The notes under the pieces: model-generated
What the model was told of the DNA's origin: nothing
Seen by the model: the letters and a program-made list of their open reading frames with translations, nothing else
The model's database searches: none
Shown here: positions 1 through 7,420 of the stretch, one piece after another
Layout: every line of letters begins with the position of its first letter
Position numbering within the stretch: position 1 is the first letter of the stretch
Made by a program: the position numbers and the translations under genes
Origin: CAZGNZ01 sp964527215
Lineage (GTDB): Bacteria > Fidelibacterota > Marinisomatia > SCGC-AAA003-L08 > JACNLC01
Reading direction: 5' to 3'
Length of the DNA stretch: 19,324 bases
NCBI GenBank assembly: GCA_964527215.1
Contig: CAZGNZ010000055.1
Span: forward strand, 1 to 19,324

Positions 1-348
1 CGGAGAGCGAGAGTTTATGTCTCAATCCCCTGTGACGGGTCATCTCCATTTGAATACATGAGGATTTGGTAGTTGTTTTTGGATATTTGGTCTCAATCCC
101 CTGTGACGGGTCATCTCCATTTGAATGACGACGGCGGACATCGTTTTTATAGAAGCTCTCTGTCTCAATCCCCTGTGACGGGTCATCTCCATTTGAATAG
201 TTCTGAGCATTGTTTGTTATCAAATGATGCTTTCAATGTCTCAATCCCCTGTGACGGGTCATCTCCATTTGAATACTATTGCTATTTTATTTTTAAATTG
301 ATTGATTCTAAGTCTCAATCCCCTGTGACGGGTCATCTCCATTTGAAT
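1..348 (-). CRISPR. CRISPR array, type III-A, five identical 37-nt repeats, open at the left edge
   Basis: Five identical 37-nt repeats lie at 19-55, 90-126, 162-198, 238-274 and 312-348. Plus-strand repeats begin GTCTCAATCCCC and end CCATTTGAAT. Spacers are at 56-89 (34 nt), 127-161 (35), 199-237 (39) and 275-311 (37); positions 1-18 are part of a further spacer, so the array continues to the left. Read on the minus strand the repeat ends in ATTGAGAC, which fits the usual 8-nt crRNA 5' handle (ATTGAAAC-like) of type I/III systems. The array is therefore probably transcribed on the minus strand, like the cas genes, with the repeat at 312-348 nearest the leader. The repeat core contains a short inverted repeat, TGAC-GG-GTCA. 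I recognise no spacer target. Confidence 0.97.
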
Positions 349-419
349 AGCAGGCCTTGTAACTCTAAATTTTCGTTTTATTTACAGTACGGTTTTGGCG
401 GACCCCCCCGTGACAGTTG

Positions 420-443
420 GGTGTTATATGTGGGCATAACACC
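420..443 (-). promoter_or_regulatory. perfect 8-bp inverted repeat in the leader
   Basis: GGTGTTAT (420-427) and ATAACACC (436-443) are perfect inverted repeats separated by 8 nt. The element sits just downstream of the predicted leader start on the minus strand. No T-run follows on either strand, so it does not look like an intrinsic terminator. It may be a protein-binding site or a 5' hairpin in the pre-crRNA leader. Confidence 0.5.
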
Positions 444-452
444 TGATGCAAT

Positions 453-461
453 ATTATATCA
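453..461 (-). promoter_or_regulatory. extended -10 promoter element in the leader
   Basis: On the minus strand positions 461 to 453 read TGATATAAT, a perfect TGn extended -10 plus TATAAT. No good -35 hexamer lies at 16-18 bp, as is usual for extended -10 promoters. Predicted transcription would start near 446, about 100 nt before the first repeat. It would read the array without depending on the long operon. Confidence 0.55.
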
Positions 462-592
462 TTAATAATACTTGACATATCTTCCTCCGCTTGATTTCCC
501 TCCATATTTATATATCTAATAAATAATCAATGTCTTATAGAATCCAAGCAAATTAATTTAAATCGCCGTCCCTTTCGTATTCGCAATCATGG

Positions 593-874
593 TCAGACGA
601 TAACAATTTTCTCCGCAGTATTGTAGTTTCCCAGACCCGTAATCTGTATGCTGCCGATACAGTTTTGGCAGAGCTGATAATATCGAATAGAATCTTCCGT
701 ATGGTCTGCGATTTCATCCAGCTTTTCCTTCAGAGTGATATATCGTTTATCATCCAGAAGGCACTCAAAAACACTCTTTTGAACACGCATACCATGATTC
801 AGCAGCAGCTTGACACTCCTGCGTCTGCGCTTGTTATCAGTAATATCAAAGCATATTATATAGAATCGCTTCAT
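593..874 (-). CDS. cas2: Cas2, CRISPR adaptation protein
   Basis: This is a 93-residue protein of typical Cas2 size. The N-terminus MKRFYIICFDITDNKRRRR has the first beta strand of the ferredoxin-like fold ending in Asp10, the conserved metal-site Asp, followed by the basic segment. The stretch VQKSVFECLLDD around residues 31-42 is the usual Cas2 second strand region. Cas2 dimers bridge two Cas1 dimers in the spacer-integration complex. The ATG overlaps the cas1 stop by 4 nt (ATGA), so translation is probably coupled. It is the last protein gene of the operon, directly before the leader. Assignment to Cas2 is secure; whether it keeps nuclease activity cannot be told. Confidence 0.95.
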   Translation of the reverse strand: MKRFYIICFDITDNKRRRRSVKLLLNHGMRVQKSVFECLLDDKRYITLKEKLDEIADHTEDSIRYYQLCQNCIGSIQITGLGNYNTAEKIVIV

Positions 875-1920
875 AACGGCTGGCCAAACTCCCAGTTAAA
901 GGAATGGTAGGTTTCTGTACCTTCAAACACTCGAGACAATCTCTGCGCCTGCATTGCAAGTATGTCTTTCAGTCTGTAACGACCATGCAGTCCTTCACAG
1001 AAATACTTTTGATCCATCATACTTGAAAACGACAGTACAAATTTACGCATTCCCGGACGGGTCAGCATCACCGGAAGCACGTTGGACAGCTCAGGATCAT
1101 TTGATTCATTGTCCGGCTGATTGTATGTAAAATGTTCTTTCCTCATCTCTTTCCGGTTGACACATCGTATAATCCAGGCATCCACCAAAGGTCGAAATTC
1201 CTCCATTAAATCCAATGCCAGTGACTCCCGTCCGTATTCTATCCCGTGCAGTGCACCGTAGTAGGGATCCAAACCGGTGACATAGAGTGCGGTTTGAACC
1301 TGATTCATCAGAAATGTATATCCCAGGCTGAGCATTGCATTGACTTCATCCCTGGGCGGCCGCCGGTTTCTTCCATTAAATGAAAAATTATCATTGGTCA
1401 GGAATTGATCAAAAACACCGAAATACAATTTTGCTGCTGCACCTTCATACCCCCGCAGTTCATCCAGGCTGGGATAGGGGGCCGTCAGTTTTTCCCTTAA
1501 TGCTCTGCATTGTGTGATAGCTGCAACAAGGTTATCATTTCGCTGACGTTTATTGCGCCGACGCATTAAATAAACCGTATTTGAAATTTTTCCGGATACG
1601 CAGGCCGAAGCCAGAGTTTTTGTATCATCTGCAGATTTTAAATAATCATACTGCTGAATTCGCCGCTGTATGTTTTTCCCGAACTCACCCACAAGACGGC
1701 CTTTGTATTTGCCATAATAAGAAAGAAAAACGGTGTCAATCCTGTTCTTCAGCAGATAGGTTACTACAGGGGCAGTGAGTGAAATATTCCCCAAAAGCAG
1801 AATCTGTTCAACATCCATGGCATGAAACCATCGGATCACTGAGCGGCCCTTTTTTATCAAGATCCGTTCCCCGCTGAGTGTCAAGGAAGCCCCCTGATCG
1901 GTAATGAAAACCAGGGACAT
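871..1920 (-). CDS. cas1: Cas1, CRISPR integrase
   Basis: This 349-residue protein matches Cas1 in length and motifs. The N-terminal beta domain covers roughly residues 1-80. The C-terminal helical catalytic domain carries the metal ligands: Glu159 in GYEGAAAKLYF, His225 in YGALHGIEYGRESLALD, and the acidic cluster 237-241 in ALDLMEEFRP. With Cas2 it captures prespacers and joins them to the leader-end repeat. The ATG follows directly after the stop of the prim-pol C-terminal ORF (TAG-ATG, no gap) and has no clear Shine-Dalgarno, which suggests translational coupling. There is no reverse-transcriptase or Cas6 fusion at either end. The neighbouring prim-pol is the obvious partner for prespacer synthesis or processing. 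Confidence 0.97.
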   Translation of the reverse strand: MSLVFITDQGASLTLSGERILIKKGRSVIRWFHAMDVEQILLLGNISLTAPVVTYLLKNRIDTVFLSYYGKYKGRLVGEFGKNIQRRIQQYDYLKSADDTKTLASACVSGKISNTVYLMRRRNKRQRNDNLVAAITQCRALREKLTAPYPSLDELRGYEGAAAKLYFGVFDQFLTNDNFSFNGRNRRPPRDEVNAMLSLGYTFLMNQVQTALYVTGLDPYYGALHGIEYGRESLALDLMEEFRPLVDAWIIRCVNRKEMRKEHFTYNQPDNESNDPELSNVLPVMLTRPGMRKFVLSFSSMMDQKYFCEGLHGRYRLKDILAMQAQRLSRVFEGTETYHSFNWEFGQPL

Positions 1921-3039
1921 CTACAACTTTAGTGAAAACGAATATCGGTCACCGTCTTTATGTATCATGAAAATCCCGAAAGAAGTGGATATTTCTGAAA
2001 TCCCAGCCTCATCAAGATAACGGAAAAGATCCTTTTCCTTCTGATCAATTTGTTTTTTCAAATCATTTAATTCCTGTTTTTGGGTGAGGTAGCTTTCAAT
2101 AAAATGCTTCATTTTCCACTGGTCGGCATCTGATTTCAAGTTTGATGTGTCCAGTTCCTTCAGATGAAGCATCGGATTTGGGTATGTATTCAGCGGCTCT
2201 CTAAAACGGCAATTGCACAATTCCGGATTGATTGAGCTTCGCAGCCGGGATCGGATTTTTGGACAACTGATGGGATTACCTTTCAGCGGACTTTTTAGAT
2301 AGTCGTCCGGGGATATATTGTGCGCCATTTGAAGCAGTTCATTCACTACTGCGGCACCGTCCTCCAAATGTCCCAGTGTGTGGGTCAGCACCAGTCTCTC
2401 CTGATTGCTGAGTTCATGCCGGGTTTCCAGTTTATTCTTTATCAAATTCAGCGGATGACATCGGGAAATCATCCACTGAAACTGCGTATGACGTTCCAGA
2501 TCAAGGGTTTCTGCGGCACTTCTGCTTTCGGAAACAGAATGGATATGGAGTTCATCTATTATTTTCGAATTGGAATGTGATGGCTCAGCCGTTACACTGA
2601 TCTCTTTTATCGGCATCTTTTTGAGCAGCTTAACCGCGGAATATAGCTGTTCCGCCGTATTAAGCGGCGGAGACTGCAGGATGTTTTCCGGCTGTAGTAT
2701 CTTCAGTGTATAATCAGTAAATGCGGAACGATTTCCGGATTTCAGATGCAGACCCAGCGGCAGTTTGATCAGGTTGCCCGGATGTTCATGGGTGACCCTG
2801 GCTTGTTTCGGAAATACTTCGATACTGATATCGGTATTATTCAGATCCGCTTGCTGTGCAATCAGCTGTCCCAGAATTTTCCCCGTACCGGCAGAAATTT
2901 CTTCATTGGCAAATATCCATAAATGATATCCTTTATACCCGCTGTTTTCAAAACAGTGGTTTAATTCCAGATCATTGAGAAGATGAGCCAGGTTCGAACA
3001 TATGTTTACCAGTTGGAATTGTATTTTGTCTCGATACAC
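1921..3039 (-). CDS. CRISPR-associated primase-polymerase, C-terminal part (AEP motifs II-III and Cys-rich domain)
   Basis: This 372-codon ORF starts at a GTG immediately after the TAA that ends the upstream ORF, in the same frame. Residues 33-41 (SGYKGYHLW, His39) and 92-96 (KLPLG) look like archaeo-eukaryotic primase motifs II and III, which lie downstream of the DxD motif encoded in the upstream ORF. The C-terminal half has four cysteines (Cys194, Cys259, Cys275, Cys277), among them SCPKIR and CNCRF, in a helical context that recalls the Fe-S domain of large primase subunits; that link is inference. A charged, coiled-coil-like segment spans about 313-345. Prim-pols beside cas1-cas2 are known in type III loci and can copy DNA or RNA. 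Alone, this piece lacks DxD. It may be made by coupled re-initiation, by readthrough, or not at all; no Shine-Dalgarno precedes the GTG. Confidence 0.8.
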   Translation of the reverse strand: MYRDKIQFQLVNICSNLAHLLNDLELNHCFENSGYKGYHLWIFANEEISAGTGKILGQLIAQQADLNNTDISIEVFPKQARVTHEHPGNLIKLPLGLHLKSGNRSAFTDYTLKILQPENILQSPPLNTAEQLYSAVKLLKKMPIKEISVTAEPSHSNSKIIDELHIHSVSESRSAAETLDLERHTQFQWMISRCHPLNLIKNKLETRHELSNQERLVLTHTLGHLEDGAAVVNELLQMAHNISPDDYLKSPLKGNPISCPKIRSRLRSSINPELCNCRFREPLNTYPNPMLHLKELDTSNLKSDADQWKMKHFIESYLTQKQELNDLKKQIDQKEKDLFRYLDEAGISEISTSFGIFMIHKDGDRYSFSLKL

Positions 3040-3777
3040 TTAATCAGAAAAATACTGCTTCAGGGCATATTTCCGTATATCCAGATCCAGTGCAATGCAG
3101 CGAACCTGATTATCCAGATTCACCGGGTAAAATCCTGCAGTAAAATTACCGGCAAGATGATTCCGTATCACATTCACAGTCAGCGGTTCATGAACCGGAA
3201 CGTATCCGGTACGGTCGTCTTTGCTTTTCCACTGCCTGGCATACATGTCTTCTCTGCCGCCGAACAGATTCAGGAAATCGGCTGGATTTATCTCAGCATT
3301 TGATCCGGCATCATCAGTTGAGTCAGGCTTCGAAGGAATACACCGCTGCTTCAGAATTCGAAAGTCTTTATCAGTCAAATGCTTCTCGGACTGCTGAATC
3401 AGACTTTCACACTGCTCGGGTTTTTGGGATTCGAGAAAATGGGTGGCAAGGTTGAGATAATGAGACAGTTTATCAGGTTCCAGGGTAATGAGACGGCGAA
3501 TCGCTTTTTCGAAATTATCAAATCTACCCAAGTCGTAAAACATTTCAGATGCCTGAATCATCACCGGAATGTTTTCAGGTTCAATTCGGAGTAAATAGTT
3601 GCAGGTTTTCAGGGCTTTGCCCGTATTTCCAATTTCACGATATTGGCGGAGACACTGCTTTAGAATTACGGGATTGGATTCGTTTTCAGTAAACAGCCTG
3701 TCAACATCAGATTCGGTCTGTGAGTGGTGATCCCACGGGAATTCTTGATCCTGGTCCGATGGAGATTCAGCCTTCAT
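3040..3777 (-). CDS. CRISPR-associated primase-polymerase, N-terminal part (TPR and AEP DxD motif)
   Basis: The ORF encodes 245 residues from the ATG at 3777. That start overlaps the end of card1 by 11 nt and has an AAGAG purine stretch upstream; an ATG at 3813 is also possible but has no ribosome site. Residues 35-145 look like TPR helices (for example EIGNTGKALKTCNYLLRIEP). From about 165 the AEP domain begins: FLNLFGGREDMYARQW, GYVPVHEPLT, HLAGNFTAGFYP, then the catalytic strand IALDLDI with Asp231 and Asp233. It stops 12 residues later at TAA (3040-3042). The rest of the AEP core follows in the same frame in the next ORF, so one codon separates the halves of an otherwise intact protein of about 618 residues. 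A nonsense mutation, a sequence error or a true split are all possible. Confidence 0.82.
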   Translation of the reverse strand: MKAESPSDQDQEFPWDHHSQTESDVDRLFTENESNPVILKQCLRQYREIGNTGKALKTCNYLLRIEPENIPVMIQASEMFYDLGRFDNFEKAIRRLITLEPDKLSHYLNLATHFLESQKPEQCESLIQQSEKHLTDKDFRILKQRCIPSKPDSTDDAGSNAEINPADFLNLFGGREDMYARQWKSKDDRTGYVPVHEPLTVNVIRNHLAGNFTAGFYPVNLDNQVRCIALDLDIRKYALKQYFSD

Positions 3778-4951
3778 TACTCTTAATTCCAATGAAGCCA
3801 CGCAGGGTTTCATCTATAGCATCAGGCGCAATTTTATCAGGACCAAAAATTCTGATACTCATCAAATTTGCTCTTTTCATATGGTCCTCATATCCCTGAT
3901 GATTAAGCAATTCATGATCAAATGTAAATATTGAGCTGTTCACTTGTAAACCAAATTCTTTTCTTAAAGAATCGGCTTTATAAAGCGTTTCATCAACGAA
4001 GTATTGCATTCGATTGCCGACCATCCGTTTAAGTGATGTTTTTACTTCAATGATATACAATTTGTTTTCATGTGTGAAAACAGTATCCAACTCGTTCATG
4101 GTTTCTTCTTTTTTAATATGGATACCTAACGAAATTTCTTGTGGATCTGGTTTAAGAAGTTCATTAACATGATGAAATACATATTCTTCCAGCCATGCAT
4201 AATTAAGATACTTCATGGTGTATTTTGTAATCATCCCATCTATACAAAGTTCATTTAAGACCTTTTCCAGATATTCCAGTTCAAACCCTGAATCTCTTTC
4301 TCCCCACCATTCTGCCAACTGGTTTGGACTGAAACTTTTTTTCCCGATTTTACCTCCGGCAGCTCTGAGGAAATTCTGGAGTTCCCGATACCTCTTCCAG
4401 TCAGCCGGTTTCTTCCTTGCATTCGCGAGAAACCGGTACATTCGTATAGCCTGTTCTTTGGTGAATTGGGGTGTATCATTCTTAATGATATTAATACCGC
4501 TTGCGGTGAAATATGTGTTCAGGTTAAATCTGAACCTAAGTGGAAACTCTCTCGTTTTGACCATCGGGAAAAGCAGTTTTACCGTATTTGTGCCGATCGG
4601 AATGTATCTAATTTCGGATCGTCGCTCCCTAAAGTATTCATACACTCCAAGAATCATCATTTTTGTACCGCAAGTGATATTCACGATGAATTCATCTTTA
4701 TCCTGAAATTTCAATTCAGAAATTTGCTCCAGTTTCCTGACCGTATCCAGAACTGAGTTTTCATCCACAATGATTGATTCATTTCTGTCTGCCGTCTGAG
4801 GACAGGCGGCCAAGGTATTTTCCAGTAAACCTTTATCAATCATTTTTTTTGTTGTGATGAACAAGTATTTATCCATTTGATCCATTTCATGAATAAAAAG
4901 AACGTTTGGGATGGTCTGGTCACTGACCAGTGAAACAAGAATTTTACTCAT
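3767..4951 (-). CDS. Card1/Can2-type CARF nuclease (DUF1887)
   Basis: The start at 4951 is chosen because AGGAGGT lies 6 nt upstream and the product then begins MSKILVSLVSDQTIPNVLFI, a typical first CARF strand; the longer frame upstream only overlaps csx20. The protein has 394 residues. The CARF domain (about 1-150) shows VNITCGTKMMILGVYEYF (90-107), the second signature of the fold. After a winged-helix-like linker, a PD-(D/E)xK nuclease site is visible: Asp289 in NELDTVF, then Glu302 and Lys304 in YIIEVKTS. In this family cyclic oligoadenylate (usually cA4) made by Cas10 switches on cleavage of nucleic acid. It overlaps csx20 by 8 nt and the prim-pol by 11 nt. The ligand preferred here cannot be read from the sequence. 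Confidence 0.9.
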   Translation of the reverse strand: MSKILVSLVSDQTIPNVLFIHEMDQMDKYLFITTKKMIDKGLLENTLAACPQTADRNESIIVDENSVLDTVRKLEQISELKFQDKDEFIVNITCGTKMMILGVYEYFRERRSEIRYIPIGTNTVKLLFPMVKTREFPLRFRFNLNTYFTASGINIIKNDTPQFTKEQAIRMYRFLANARKKPADWKRYRELQNFLRAAGGKIGKKSFSPNQLAEWWGERDSGFELEYLEKVLNELCIDGMITKYTMKYLNYAWLEEYVFHHVNELLKPDPQEISLGIHIKKEETMNELDTVFTHENKLYIIEVKTSLKRMVGNRMQYFVDETLYKADSLRKEFGLQVNSSIFTFDHELLNHQGYEDHMKRANLMSIRIFGPDKIAPDAIDETLRGFIGIKSNEG

Positions 4952-5333
4952 CGGGGTACCTCCTGAAATTTTGATGTCTGAAAAACTTTTGAACGATTTT
5001 TTCTCCGTCGATGATTTTTTCATCTGCCAATCGGTGGGTTGTAGCATATACGGGAACGCGGCCTGTTCGAATACAGTGGCGAACCATGGCATATGAAACA
5101 CCATAATCTCCCTGTACAAGAACCAGATCACCGGGTTCGGTGCTGGTGTCCGTAAAATTCTGAAAAAGATTTATAACGCCGGGATCCAACTCGCCTTCAG
5201 GAGAGATGTTGGACCATTTCGCCTGAATCGGTTCCGGTAAATAGATGAATTCGCTTATTTGAAATCGTTTTTCAGCTTCTGTCTGCTGGGCAGCCGTCAG
5301 CTGGTGAGAAAACAACAGCAGCATCTTCTTCAT
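4944..5333 (-). CDS. csx20: Csx20, probable type III ring nuclease
   Basis: This 129-residue protein has the pattern I recognise for Csx20: MKKMLLLFSHQLTAAQ at the start, EFIYLPEPIQAKWSNISP in the middle, then DLVLVQGDYGVSYAMV and PVYATTHRLADEK. Csx20 is a small CARF-related protein of type III loci that was predicted, and as I recall later reported, to degrade cyclic oligoadenylate. Here it sits directly before the cOA-activated nuclease gene and overlaps it by 8 nt, which suits an on/off pair made in fixed ratio. A GGGAG ribosome site lies before the ATG and is abutted by a small hairpin (5344-5361). The 40-nt gap to csm5 is the largest in the operon. Assignment rests on recalled family sequence, not on a search. 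Confidence 0.8.
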   Translation of the reverse strand: MKKMLLLFSHQLTAAQQTEAEKRFQISEFIYLPEPIQAKWSNISPEGELDPGVINLFQNFTDTSTEPGDLVLVQGDYGVSYAMVRHCIRTGRVPVYATTHRLADEKIIDGEKIVQKFFRHQNFRRYPDE

Positions 5334-5343
5334 GGCATTCTCC

Positions 5344-5361
5344 CGTAATATGATGATTACG
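5344..5361 (-). promoter_or_regulatory. hairpin abutting the csx20 ribosome binding site
   Basis: CGTAAT (5344-5349) and ATTACG (5356-5361) form a perfect 6-bp inverted repeat with a 6-nt loop. On the minus strand the stem ends next to the GGGAG ribosome site of csx20. It lies in the only sizeable gap of the operon, between the effector core and the ancillary genes. It could tune csx20-card1 translation or mark RNA processing; no T-run follows, so it is not an intrinsic terminator. Confidence 0.4.
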
Positions 5362-5373
5362 CGTGTTATCGAA

Positions 5374-6423
5374 TTAATTCAGCCGTTCAAGACTGCAAAT
5401 GCACCATCCAGGCGGATATCCTTCAAACAGATTGCGGGTACCGGGTGTTTTTCTGACAGACTGATACATCTTGAAGTGCCTGCCGGTGCCTTTGCCGATA
5501 CGGATTGCCATCTGATTATCAGGAATGTCAGTAATCTGATTTTTTATTTCCTGCCAGATAGGTTCTTGGCCCATATCAGAGAAAAATCCCAGATCGCTGT
5601 CATGACCTGATTTGCTGTAATTATTTACCGCGCTGATAACATCAGTCATATTCATTCCGATTTTACTGAAAAAACCGGGACTCACTGTCATACTACCAAT
5701 AATGCAGGATGAACCAGATGGTTTTAGTACTTCATGCCAGGAGGGAATTCCGCCCGCTTTATTATGTCCGCGGCGATTGTGATGTGTTTGACGTGACTGT
5801 GTTCGCGGCTGCGGTTTGCTGTTAACCATTTTCATGACATCCAGGAAATCCGATTCAAATGGCAGGTCCGATATTTTCAAATATTTGAATGGGTCATTCC
5901 CGACAATGTTGTTTGTCACTCCCAATATTTTAGACTGTATTTGACCGTCATTCGCATTTTTTCCAGGTTTTTTTGGAAGGGGGATGTTCTTCGTTACACA
6001 TAATGCATTCAGAATTGCTGTACGCATTGCACCTTTGACGGAACTGCCGGGGATATACGGCTGCGCCTGCCATTGACCTCGAATAAACGGGTGCAGCAAA
6101 TTCTGATTTTCAGGTTTGTATATCTGCTGCTGATATTGCTGATCATATTCTTTGTTGACCGGGAATCGTGATATCCAGGTTTCCTTAATATCGGGATTAA
6201 AATGCTGGTAGAAATACTTCGTGATCCGGTTCATGTTTCGGCTGTCCACAATTCCAGGGAATTCCTTCGGATATTTCTGAAGCAGGTATCGGACTATTTC
6301 AATCGGATTCAAGTGGTACAGGATGCCGTAAAGGACAATGTAGTCTGTCGGGTACAGCGTGTCCCCGGTACCGATATGGACCGGAGTGATGCTTTCAAGT
6401 TTCAGACGATATCTTTCATCCAT
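5374..6423 (-). CDS. csm5: Csm5, RAMP subunit of the Csm complex
   Basis: This 349-residue RAMP protein begins with the family pattern LKLESITPVHIGTGD (8-21). It carries PFIRGQWQAQPYIPGSSVKG (112-131), the typical Csm5 strand-and-helix motif with IPGSS. The C-terminus (KMYQSVRKTPGTRNLFEG...) fits the family. Csm5 caps the head of the type III-A backbone, binds the 3' side of crRNA and helps crRNA maturation with host nucleases. Its ATG overlaps csm4 by 8 nt and has GGAAG upstream. A basic, His/Arg-rich low-complexity stretch at about 200-225 (QPRTQSRQTHHNRRGHNKAG) interrupts the middle of the protein. It may be a surface loop that touches RNA. Confidence 0.93.
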   Translation of the reverse strand: MDERYRLKLESITPVHIGTGDTLYPTDYIVLYGILYHLNPIEIVRYLLQKYPKEFPGIVDSRNMNRITKYFYQHFNPDIKETWISRFPVNKEYDQQYQQQIYKPENQNLLHPFIRGQWQAQPYIPGSSVKGAMRTAILNALCVTKNIPLPKKPGKNANDGQIQSKILGVTNNIVGNDPFKYLKISDLPFESDFLDVMKMVNSKPQPRTQSRQTHHNRRGHNKAGGIPSWHEVLKPSGSSCIIGSMTVSPGFFSKIGMNMTDVISAVNNYSKSGHDSDLGFFSDMGQEPIWQEIKNQITDIPDNQMAIRIGKGTGRHFKMYQSVRKTPGTRNLFEGYPPGWCICSLERLN

Positions 6424-7420
6424 GGTTTACTTCCTTCCAGTGAAACGGCAGTCCATAACAGCGAGCATACTGTGTGATATTCTCCATATCGGGGTGAATT
6501 CCCCTGATCATTTTGCCTTTTGGAGGATCAGTAGAAATAAATACGGTTCCCGGACGGAACATATACAGGGGATATTTGAACGGGGATTTCCCAAGCGCAT
6601 AATCTCCCCCGGTTTTTCCGTATTTTGTAAATCCATCGTAAAATGCATTAACCGGATCGTCATCATTCGGAACGCAGTTTGAAAGCATAAGCCATGCGTT
6701 GGTATTTTCCGGTTCATTTCTGTTGTGCTCTGTTACGGTGATCCTGAATTGACCTTTGCCGATGTTTTTATCCTTCCCAAATCCGTTTACTTCTATGAAA
6801 CCGAAAATTTTACTGATCTGGTCAAAGCTGAAATAGTCGGTTTGAACAAAGGACTGCAGCTGAGCTGTTTCGGGATAAAACAAAACATCTTCGTCATACA
6901 GCAGTCCTTTTCGGACAGTTCCCGTCCGGCGGTCTATGGAACTATGGGTGATTGTTTTATGATTGGCATTCAGCACATCATCTTTCAGCAGTGTCTGACC
7001 GTGAAAGAAATTTTCAGGATTGCTATTGTCTTTGAGATTCCAGCATTCCCTGATCAACTCTATCATTGAGTATGACTTGGAATGAGCATGCCACCAATGT
7101 TCATCAATCCAGGCAGACTTTTTAAGTTTTTTAAGAATATTCTGTCCTGTTTTTTCTGAATTGACTCCTGGAAGCATTTTGATGTCTGCAACCGTTTTTT
7201 CATCCATTGGCAGCGAACCTGGAAAGGGCAGATATCCCTCAGGGAACGCTGAAGAAATCAGAAAAATGCTGCTTGACTGCAGTTCATTCAGAAATTCCGT
7301 CAGAATACGTTCACTGAGCAGATAGCGAATAGCCCAGCAGATATGGCCGAACAGGGTATCACTCTGGATTTCCGTTTTCTGGGGTCCCCGCGGATGCCAA
7401 GTGATTTTATATTCCGTCAT
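6416..7420 (-). CDS. csm4: Csm4, RAMP subunit of the Csm complex
   Basis: This 334-residue protein shows the Csm4 N-terminus: QSDTLFGHICWAIRYLL (about 19-35), then FLISSAFPEGYLPFPGS. It has an internal DRRTGTVRKGLLYDED segment and the glycine-rich loop GFGKDKNIGKGQFRI near residue 220. Csm4 is the Cas5-like subunit that holds the crRNA 5' handle and anchors Cas10. The start codon overlaps the csm3 stop in ATGA form with AAGGAAG upstream, so the two are coupled. Position between csm3 and csm5 is the usual order. All visible RAMP features look intact. Confidence 0.93.
   Translation of the reverse strand: MTEYKITWHPRGPQKTEIQSDTLFGHICWAIRYLLSERILTEFLNELQSSSIFLISSAFPEGYLPFPGSLPMDEKTVADIKMLPGVNSEKTGQNILKKLKKSAWIDEHWWHAHSKSYSMIELIRECWNLKDNSNPENFFHGQTLLKDDVLNANHKTITHSSIDRRTGTVRKGLLYDEDVLFYPETAQLQSFVQTDYFSFDQISKIFGFIEVNGFGKDKNIGKGQFRITVTEHNRNEPENTNAWLMLSNCVPNDDDPVNAFYDGFTKYGKTGGDYALGKSPFKYPLYMFRPGTVFISTDPPKGKMIRGIHPDMENITQYARCYGLPFHWKEVNHG

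Larger units (their letters stand above)
349..592 (-). promoter_or_regulatory. CRISPR leader between cas2 and the array
   Basis: This 244-bp AT-rich stretch lies between the end of cas2 and the leader-proximal repeat and has no credible ORF. Its place and orientation fit a leader that holds the array promoter and the Cas1-Cas2 integration signals. It contains an extended -10 element (453-461) and a perfect inverted repeat (420-443), listed separately. A run of seven C at 403-409 lies nearer the array. That this is the leader is inferred from the handle orientation of the repeats and the cas gene order. Confidence 0.75.

Noticed and set aside
397..433. Possible degenerate CRISPR repeat after the last perfect one
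   Set aside because: Only CCCC and GTGAC resemble the repeat, and this would be the leader end, where degenerate repeats are not expected.
73..465. 130-codon open frame across the CRISPR repeats
   Set aside because: The predicted protein is just the translated repeat (SQSPVTGHLHLN) recurring with spacer-coded residues; it is a by-product of the array.
472..508. Plus-strand promoter from TTGACA at 472
   Set aside because: No -10-like box at 16-18 bp; the nearest AT-rich box is about 25 bp away, and no gene follows on this strand.
4952..5131. Longer N-terminus for the Card1 gene
   Set aside because: It only overlaps csx20, has no ribosome site and no CARF-like sequence; the ATG at 4951 has AGGAGGT and starts the CARF strand.
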